A stretch of 64,000 nt of DNA from Ligustrum vulgare (lineage: Eukaryota; Streptophyta; Magnoliopsida; Lamiales; Oleaceae). The position numbers and the translations under genes are program-made. This document shows, piece after piece, positions 56,296 through 64,000 of this stretch (position 1 is its first letter; the number at the start of each line of letters is the position of its first letter). The DNA lies in the NCBI GenBank assembly GCA_963555705.1, contig OY743179.1, forward strand, positions 21,646,692 through 21,710,691. The letters run 5' to 3'. The notes under the pieces were generated by a model. It did not search any database. It worked only from the letters and a program-made list of their open reading frames with translations, and was not told the origin of the DNA.

Positions 56296-58441
56296 ATTCC
56301 AGAATAATATTGTATTATAATTCTTGAAAATGAAACAATCCAAATCAATATTCCAAAAGAATATTTTATTATAATTATTGAAAATAAAATAATCGAAATC
56401 AATATTCCAAAAAAATATTGTATTATATTTCTTGAAAAGAAACTATCTAAATCAATAATCCAAAAGAATATTGATTATAAATCTTGAAAAAAGAAACAAT
56501 CTAAATCAATATTCCAGAAAAATTGTAACATCGTTTCGAAAGGGGTATTATATTTGAATTATTTATTGCTCCAAAAGAAACACCAAATCACACATAAGAA
56601 TATTTGAAAATAATGAAGAAGTATAGCTCCATGTCTGGGAGGGATCCATTTCTATCAAATTTTGATAATATCGTGTTATAGTATTCATTTCCTTTAAACG
56701 ATTGTCAACCTTTTTGCTGTATTTCGCGAAAATGATAGGTTCTATATTTACTTCTAAATTATAAGTTTATGAATTTATACAAATCAATATTCCAAAAGAA
56801 TATTGGATTGATGTTCGTGAAAAAAAAAAAAAAAAAGACTTTGTATACCATAAAGAGTTGTGTTATTACATCGGAATCGTCAATGTAGAAATTCGCAGAA
56901 TCTGGACAGCTTGCAGTAGTTGTGATCAAAGGTTGATAACTCAGTAACCCATGATCCGATCATCATGAAATTTGGACATTACTTTCAAAACTCATTGTTC
57001 TTCATATCCAATGGTTAAGATCAATATCCAACAGTTCATTTGTGAGAAATATCAATACGAATAGTTTCTAATTTTAGATAAGTTGGAAGATCATGAGTTT
57101 TTGGAGAACAAAACTCTTCATATATATTTTAGAATACTTAAAGTTTTTTAAATTTGTTACAATTATTAAGTATCATGTCCTACTCCACAAGAACTACAAC
57201 GTTGTATTCGAACAATATTCCAGAAGAATATTGTATCTATTGCTCTTGAAGAGTTATATCTAGTTGTATTCTTGAAGAAGCACGAATTCAATAATTCAAA
57301 AAAAAAAAAAAAATCATTAATATTCCATATGAATATTCCTCGCTTATGAAGAGTATAAATATTACTCGCTCATGAAGAGTATGAATTTTAATTTCTAGTA
57401 TTTTAGAAGAATATAGACTTATTATTCTTAAAAAAATAGTAGTAAAATTACAATGTTTTTTAATGTGCGTGCATAGAGTTTTCTTTCAAGTCGTGTTTAT
57501 CTTTTTTCACTAATTGATTAATAATTATCGTTCAAAGAATTAATATTCATGTGTTTAAAATGTATACAGTAGACCAGTTTTTATCTTTTTATCAATAATT
57601 GTAAAAATCATTGACTTTTCTATAAAAATTATCGATTGTATATCTTAATCACATTAATTTTTATTAATATGAATTCCTATTAAACACTTTTTGTACTCAA
57701 TTTTCTAGACAAATCTCTTTTATTCATGTTTAGCTCATTATTCTATTAGTACCACAATATCGGATATTCACTGTAACAAAAACAATCTTTTCCAACATTC
57801 AAAAAATGTTGTCAACGGGCTTTTGTAGCGTTTGGCAAGTTTTACAATTCTCAATGTTGCCATAGAAAAAAAACTTTCTTCAACTTTTTTTGAGCATTGC
57901 AGAATCCATAAATAAACGTTGCAAAAGACCTTTTGAGGTCTATTGCAACGTTTATTGAGTGTTGTTGTAGACCCTTTTATAACGTTTTTTAAGTATTGCA
58001 ATAACTTTTAGCCTAATCTTTTGCTATGTTTATTGAGTGTTGCAGTAGAATCTTTTGCAACGTCTTTTGAATGTTGCAAAAATCTTTAAGTATTGCAAAA
58101 ATATTGAGCCCAATATTTTGCCCTTTTTAAACGCTCTATATGCTTTTTTTTTTTCTTTTTAAATACTATTGAAGAAATTATTTATAAAATCCAAAAATTT
58201 CTCATTAATTCATTAAAATGTTAATTTACACAAACAACAAAAGTAAATACATTACAAATTTTCGAATTCATACAAAATAAACTGTTGATAATGTTTAACA
58301 AATTTACAAAAGAACATCATCATCATATCACAAAAGAAATATTTTACTACGGGTACATCAACTTCATCCCGCAACATAACTGCACCTTCTGATTGCAAAA
58401 TCCAATTCATCTCTAAAAGAATATCTTCAAAGTTGCACATA

Positions 58442-58670
58442 TACTACTAGAAAATAGGTTTTTAGTGATGGATTTTTTCCGACGGTAGTCGGGACCATCG
58501 AAAATTTTCGACAGAATATAGATGTCGTAGGAAATTTTCGATGGCTGTTACCGACCCGTGCTTTTCCGACGGATTTCGATGGTTGAAGTCCATCAGAAAA
58601 GGCATTTTCAATGGAAATTGAACTTTTACCGACGGATTTTTCCGTCGGAAAAAGCAATTTTTTGGTAGTG
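58442..58670. mobile_element. Small CACTA-type MITE
   Basis: Right end, complemented: CACTACCAAAAAATTGC; left end TACTACTAGAAAATAGG. Inside are CCGACGGA/TCCGTCGG palindromes, typical of this MITE family. The target duplication is unclear (ATA against CTA). It is nested in the left part of the larger CACTA. Confidence 0.65.
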
Positions 58671-59469
58671 CTATAATGAATTTGATCGAAGTTATATGTA
58701 TATATAATGTTTTACTTAATAAATGATAAAAAAAATTAAAAACAAAGTTAAAAATCATAAATTTATATTTTTCCAATGTAATTTCATAGAAATTGATAGT
58801 ACTCGTCCTAAATCAATCTATTAGACCTGAGACGTGAAGTGTACCAATGACAAATGTCATCTAGATGCTAAATCTACCACTAAGGAAAATGACCTTTCAC
58901 CCCAAGTTTAAAAACCTAAATCTAGACATGTTAACTTTCCTTCACATTAAATGTGGAAATAAATTATTATAAATATTAAAATTTTCATTTTTCTAATGTA
59001 AAAAATTCTACAAAAATTTCAACAAAATCTCCACTATAAATTAGACTTAGTTAACCTGTAAAGGAACATCACAATCACAATCAACATAATAATTAAAAAT
59101 CAAACTAATACCTCAAACAACATCCAACATCCAACATCAATCCTCAACTCTTCAACATCACAAATTCAACAATAAACTCTATCTAACTAAATAGGATATT
59201 AATAAACTACTAAATTATAGAAGTTTCTTGCCTTATTCATTGGTACTATTTGAGCATCTAAAATCAAACCAAATCAAATTTAAAACTAATTCATATATAT
59301 ATATATAAAGAGCATAAAAATTTTTGAATTCAAATTAAACTTGTTTTCAAATGGACTTGTCTGAAGTTAGTCATAAATAAAAATTACACAAGATCATTGA
59401 ATAAATAAGCGTTTCTTAACACAAGATCATTGAATAAATAAATGTTTCTTACCATAAAATATCACAATG

Positions 59470-60000
59470 GTAATATTGCAGTCTCTCAATCTATATCTTA
59501 ATGAAAATGGCCCCTCAATCAATCCTCTAAATATGTCAGAATATAAGACCGAATTAAACAAGCCGTCATGGTCAAAGAGTATCTTTTGGGGGAGCCCACG
59601 AAGTTAATTCCCAATAAGGATATCCATATAGCCAATTTATGAAAGGTACCCCAATGAGAAAAGCGCTAATGAGAAAGGGTGAATCACCCACCAAAGCTAC
59701 GGAACTAGGGACTTAAGCGAAGAATAGTCCTCGTCATCACTTCTTTATCTGAAGCAATGTTATTTAGTACAAGGTAGGTATTCCTAGCGGTTGACTGCTT
59801 TCCCTATTGTGTTTCAACTGAAATGGAATGTTTTAATTGAATGGGGGCTAAGGGGTGAACCACCGATCCTGAGGTATGTAGCTACTGAGCTTCGATCCAA
59901 CTATTCCTAAATTCGATGAAGGAATATAGTAAAGGTCTACATTTTCTAACATATGAGCTAGTGAGCTTTAACTACTCTTATACCTGAGAGCTATTGGATA
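59470..60000. other. Higher-GC segment of unknown, possibly organellar, origin
   Basis: Composition shifts for about 450 bp and shows few of the surrounding repeat words (for example GGGACTTAAGCGAAGAATAG and CTATTGTGTTTCAACTGAAA). It reads like plant mitochondrial non-coding DNA, but no gene in it is recognisable and I cannot confirm the source. Confidence 0.25.
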
Positions 60001-60238
60001 GAGTTCTATAGTCAACTGTATTTCTAAAAATTGATGAATAATTTCCACCATTAATATTCAACTGTATTTCTAAAAAAGTCAGCAAGCACAATGAGAGTGA
60101 ATAACAACACAGTAACAAAACCTGAACACATATCGACATGCGACAAGCAATAATATGTAAGGACATCCTCTGATGGCCACTGACCTATTACAACAAGAAA
60201 GACCCAAAACTATTAAAAACCTAAATATATTGTATTTC

Positions 60239-61380
60239 TCATATACGTAAAGAACTGAAACTGATTTTTGCGAGTCTATTGTGGTTCAATTTTTTTCCAA
60301 CCCAGTTAGGAAACTCCAAATTTTGTACAAGCAGAAATTCATGAGAATCGTGTACGTGTACCCTTCTCTGGTCAATGGAGCATCCACTGATCCTATTATT
60401 TTCCCTCAATTTCTTTAATTTATCAATACATAACTTTGCTGCTAGTTGTCGACTGCTAATCAGGATTCCAGTTATCATGCATTAAACAATGAACACAACC
60501 TGGTAAATGTTTGCAAGCGTAAGAAAAGACACAAGACATATACAATAAGATAAAGATAACCCTACCTATTTATATGAAGGCTGTAACTCAATGAGATCCT
60601 TTGGAACAGGCCACTTTGTATTCGGATTCTCTGGAAGAGTTAATATTTCTGGACTCGGCATCTCGTATAAGTTACCACATCCAGGGAATGTACACCTTTC
60701 ACTGTCTAAAGCAACATAGTCAAGGCATAAAAGATGCCTACAAGGTGTGTAATGACAGGTAAACGACACCATTCCTTGACCTACAAACCCAATAACAAGA
60801 AAAATATCAAGCCCTGTCAAATAAAGTCCAGTACATGAAAGCTTATAAGTCAAACCTTACCTCGTGCAATTGCCCCCAAATAAAATTTTGTATTTTATTG
60901 ACATATACTCCTCCGAACTAGGATCTAGACCATTCTGATCAGCTAAGATATCCATAGTGTCTTGAATATCTTGGCCAGCATCCAATACTATGTCAAGCCA
61001 CACAGCAGGATAACCGTACATTTCTAATAGTAGTAGCCCGAAATTTCCATTGTTTCAGGTTTAGTAAACTCTCAATGTGTGAAGGGTCATTCTATTCAGC
61101 CATTAAAATATTACGCCGCACAATTTCAGCCAACTCATTGTAACTTTTTGTGTGTTCTACGGAAAAATTCGAATATGTTACTTTCCTGATGCAAGGAGGG
61201 ATTGCCAGCAGGTCTATTTCATTGAACTAATCATGCATCTATGAAGTAACTGCAGCAAGCGTGACCGGCCCTCTTCCATTTCTGCCTCAAATGGCCTGAG
61301 AATACCTGCTTCCCATGACTTCTAATCCTGCCCATAAGCCTGTTCTTGAAGGAACCAATTCTATTTCTTGCAATTTTCAC
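60239..61380 (-). pseudogene. Captured fragment of an F-box/SNF2-type helicase gene
   Basis: Minus-strand exons of a large SNF2-family nuclear ATPase (plant F-box/SNF2 type with a zinc-finger insert). Exon at about 61380-60850: EEGRSRLLQLLHRCMIS, EIDLLAIPPCIRKVTYSNFS, VEHTKSYNELAEIVRRNILM, DPSHIESLLNLKQWKF, then DAGQDIQDTMDILADQNGLD and a GT donor after GGNCTR. Next exon, about 60782-60566: the RING-like part CRHLLCLDYVALDSERCTFP, then GCGNLYEMPSPEILTLPENP and KWPVPKDLIELQPSYK. A further piece at 60478-60239 (KLCIDKLKKLRENN) may be the following exon. Defects include stops, a two-base insertion before the zinc finger, and Cys-to-Tyr in LDYVAL. Introns are retained, so it was captured as DNA. 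The helicase motifs themselves are not in this piece. Confidence 0.75.
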
Positions 61381-61559
61381 TAAAATGAAGGATTAAAAAA
61401 ATATATTATCCAGACTTTGTCTTACACACAACATTTTCAAGCCAATCAACCAGAAAGTTGAACTGTTATTTACCAAATTAAATGTACTCAACCTTTATTT
61501 TCTTATAATAGTGGAACATATATATTATCGAATATTAAGTAAAACTCCCCAATATTACT

Positions 61560-61730
61560 ACAAAATAAACATTTCCAAATGTGCTGTGTGTGCGGGGGGT
61601 GGGAGTGGGGAAGAGAAGGGGGAGGGATGACTTGTGGGGAAGTGATGATGGTGGTGTGGCAGGCTAGGATGTACGCCGACAGTGGAGTCGGCCATGATGG
61701 TAAGTGCGGCCCGGGGGGGGAGAGGAATTG
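61560..61730. repeat. G-rich low-complexity tract
   Basis: GGGGGGTGGGAGTGGGG-type sequence within the CACTA element. No gene is seen. Confidence 0.7.
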
Positions 61731-61744
61731 TTAAGAGATGAGAA

Positions 61745-62539
61745 CATTTTTAATGAGTGTGTGTAAAATCGAGGTCCATTGGATGAGAGAGAAAAAGAGA
61801 TATTATTTTAAGATTAAATTATGGAGATGGTGTGAATGTTGATAAGGAAGAGAGAGATTGATACAAATTCAAATAAATTAATAAAAAAATCAGTGTTCTA
61901 AAATGCACGAAAATGCGCCGCCTAGGCGTGATGTACGTGTGATCAATAAGCGTCGAATAAGTGGTATACGCGTAAAAATGCGGTCAATGTTTTTTTTTTA
62001 CCGCCTAGGCGCCGCCTAATCTGGTTTTTTTTTTTTTTTTTTAAGGTTAAAAAATCTATTTTTTTTATATAAAAATATATTTAATGTCTTAAAATAATTA
62101 AAATAATATTAAAAATACGAAACGCATTATGACGTATATTTTTCGCATTGACACGCCCAAACTTGTGATTCTTGATTCTCGACCTCGACGCATCGCAACG
62201 CATTACGCATTTTAGAACATTGAAAAAAATAGTGAAAGTGGTCAAGTACCTTGTGAAGGACCCAAGTGTGGAAAAAGGACCATGCTATATGAATATAGAG
62301 AATGTCACCCACCTCACATGGAAGGTGGGGTCGCTCATTATGAATCCGGCTCCACACACATTCATGTGAGGGGGTGTCACCTCGGGTCGCACCCTCTATG
62401 ATCAAATATCATTATTTGTGGAAAAATAGGGAGAAAGTGGAAGAGAGAGAAGAAAAAAAAGATATTAGAGTGGAACCACAATTTTTTATGTCTATCTCTT
62501 TCACACACTTGACCTTCACCCATTAAAGATGCTCTGAGA
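61745..62539. mobile_element. MITE with GAGCATC-type ends, split by a hAT MITE
   Basis: Left GAGAACATTTTTAATGAGTG and, complemented right, GAGCATCTTTAATGGGTG form an imperfect inverted repeat, a common plant MITE terminus. The interior has simple GA-rich strings and is interrupted by the hAT element at 61891-62222. No clear target duplication was found. Confidence 0.5.
61891..62222. mobile_element. hAT-type MITE
   Basis: Ends CAGTGTTCTAAAATGC and, complemented, CAATGTTCTAAAATGC, with perfect 8-bp duplications AAAAAAAT (61883-61890 and 62223-62230). The interior has CCTAGGCG/CGCCTAGG motifs and is non-coding. 332 bp. Confidence 0.88.
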
Positions 62540-63002
62540 GGTGAGATTGTGAGGTTCGGTTGGGTTTTGAGGATTTTAGGGTTTTGATTTTAATTTTTGA
62601 AAATTTGTAATTTAGTCCTCAATGTATTATTTTTTACTCGAGTCTTTTGCAAAATGGTACACTTTTACAGCATTCATTAAAACGTTGCAAAAGAGAACCA
62701 TTTTGCATCGTTTATTAAACCTTGCAAAATGGTATTTTTTGCTACACTTGCTTAAACGTTGCAAAAGACTCATTTTGCACCTTTTTTGAATGTTGCAAAA
62801 TGGTACCCTTTTGCAACGTTCAACCAACATTGCAAAAGAGTCCCTTTTGCAACATTCATTTGTTGAATGTTGCTAAATCTCAATTATTAACATCAACCGC
62901 AACATTCACTTATCAAAATATTGCGACGGTCCCTTTAGCAACATTCAATTACAAAATATTGTCTTTTAATTGTTGCAAAAGCTCATTTTTGTTGTAGAGA
63001 TT

Positions 63003-64000
63003 GGTGTTGCAAAGCCGCTGTCATATATTTTTATTTATCGAGCAATAAATTATTTATTATTTAATTTATTCTTAATTTGTTATTACTCATGAAGTAGCAC
63101 CTGAAGAGCATAATATTACAATTTCAATATTCCAGAAGAATATTGACTTATTGTTGTTGAAGAAACATAAAATATATTAGCATTATTGAAGAATAATTTC
63201 TTTGTTCCTGGAGGTACAAAAATTAATAAGTAACAATATCCTAAAAGAATATTGTATTATTGCTCCTGAAGAGCATTAAGTCTCAATTATTCGAACAATA
63301 TTAGTAAAAGATAAACCTACAAAGTTTCTAATAGTATTTCTTAATTGGTACACTAAACTGGTATTAGTACAATTGTAACAAAGACTGTGTTAAATCATAT
63401 GTTCAATAACTTTAATATTTTATAATTTCGCAAGACTGGTTGAATCATCTTTGTTCAATAATGAGAATTATTGACAATTAGAAATGACATTCATCGAAGA
63501 ACCTGAAGATTCATTAAGATTATAAATTTTCATATGTTGTTGTTTCTCAAAGGCAAATTGTTTATCCCAGTATCTAAATATGGATCTGAGTCTCTGATAT
63601 TCCTGATTCTAGAATAATTTAATGGTGAATTTAGTGGGCTCATTTAGTACCTCCATGTGTATCTTATTGAGATTTTGAAAATCGAATAAAATAAATGGTT
63701 ACATGAGTAATTGAAAACTTATACACAAAGTATAAAGTATTATTTGCTCAAATTATATTGTTATGAGCAAAGTGATATATGCGAGTGAGTTCATATTCCA
63801 AAATCACTAAATGATTTTATGTATAGATTCTGATAATAATAGTACATTAATATCACCAATTGTTTAGCAAAATTAAATGCCTCCACTTATTTGCTATAAT
63901 ATTCAATGAGAACATTCAAAGTGAGATTTTTTTATTTTTTTTTACATATCACGATATTTTTATATAAACATGCCTAAATTGTAACCCCATGATTGACTTA
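63003..64000. other. Right edge: palindrome-array copies and AT-rich DNA
   Basis: Further AATATTCCAGAAGAATATTG units lie at 63126-63290, showing that the large CACTA inserted within the array's neighbourhood. The remainder is AT-rich without a supported gene. Confidence 0.6.

Larger units (their letters stand above)
55715..57425. repeat. Array of AATATTCC...GAATATT palindromes
   Basis: A degenerate unit of about 50-60 bp built on AATATTCCAAAAGAATATTG followed by TTGAAAA..AAACAATCTAAAT. Clear copies start near 55721, 56297, 56350, 56401, 56456, 56500, 56786, 57210 and 57320. Each core is an inverted repeat (AATATTC with GAATATT, five-base spacer) and includes TTCCAGAAGAA, close to a heat-shock element. 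More copies lie at 63128 and 63226. Confidence 0.8.
57769..62999. mobile_element. CACTA transposon carrying a captured gene fragment
   Basis: Ends CACTGTAACAAAAACAAT and, complemented, CTCTACAACAAAAATGAG, both close to the plant CACTA terminus CACTACAACAAAAA, with ATT duplications at 57766-57768 and 63000-63002. Both subterminal zones (57780-58110 and 62640-62990) are packed with GTTGCAAAAG/CTTTTGCAAC motifs in both orientations, as CACTA transposase sites are. No TNP2-type transposase is visible in the 5.2 kb. The interior holds part of an F-box/SNF2 helicase gene and several MITEs, so it is a non-autonomous gene-carrying CACTA. Confidence 0.85.

Noticed and set aside
58252..58440. Possible CACTA transposase remnant on the minus strand
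   Set aside because: The reading (NWILQSEGAVMLRDEVD) does not match TNP2 or TnpA motifs I know, and 62 codons are too few to decide.
1..64000. CRISPR array, bacterial operon or viral genome
   Set aside because: The repeats have no uniform unit-and-spacer pattern, the genes have plant-type introns, and the integrated elements are all ordinary plant transposons.

Overview
The window looks like repeat-rich nuclear DNA of a flowering plant, probably a eudicot. It is AT-rich, its genes have GT-AG introns, it carries two clade III-type SWEET sugar-transporter genes, and the rest is typical plant transposon load: Ty1/copia, Athila-like Ty3/gypsy, PIF/Harbinger, CACTA, hAT, MULE and Stowaway elements and tRNA-derived SINEs. 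Nothing bacterial, no CRISPR array, and no ordinary tRNA or rRNA gene was seen.

Host genes. Only two intact host genes are supported: SWEET-A (7780-9299) and SWEET-B (42453-43822), both on the minus strand. Each has six exons, and the first five exons have identical lengths in the two genes. Both have the same TATA box. Homology runs beyond the coding parts, from roughly 7500 to 10985 in A and 42300 to 45355 in B, so this is a duplicated segment. About 33 kb of nested retrotransposons now separates the copies. Comparing the copies shows which insertions came after the duplication.

Layout. 1-5700: a complete PIF/Harbinger transposon (427-5557) with TAA target duplication and two open genes, a Myb/SANT-like protein and a DDE transposase, apparently inserted in an older MITE. 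5.7-11 kb: SWEET-A with a MULE-like element upstream that holds a Tourist-like MITE. 11-16 kb: a 370-bp tandem repeat, the 3' end of a copia element, and a deletion derivative of the Harbinger element whose genes are replaced by a tandem array. 16.9-37.4 kb: a nest in which a minus-strand copia relic is split by a plus-strand copia element, which holds a non-autonomous gypsy element (TSD ACTGG), which holds an Athila-like element (TSD ATAAG). 38-42.3 kb: a SINE, a LINE RNase H relic split by a gypsy solo LTR that itself carries a hAT MITE, and LTR scraps. 42.4-47.2 kb: SWEET-B, a second SINE and a FAR1/MULE transposase fossil. 48.06-52.33 kb: a 4.3-kb inverted repeat with a C-rich left arm, a GTCAC-repeat core and a G-rich right arm. 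55.7-57.4 kb: an array of AATATTC/GAATATT palindromes interrupted by a CACTA MITE. 57.77-63.0 kb: a 5.2-kb CACTA element carrying a broken piece of an F-box/SNF2 helicase gene.

The SWEET genes would act as plasma-membrane sugar facilitators. The Harbinger pair is the only visibly intact transposition machinery and could in principle mobilise its derivative at 13898-15126. Other mobile genes here show stops, frameshifts or deletions. All identifications come from reading the sequence by eye; no database search was run.
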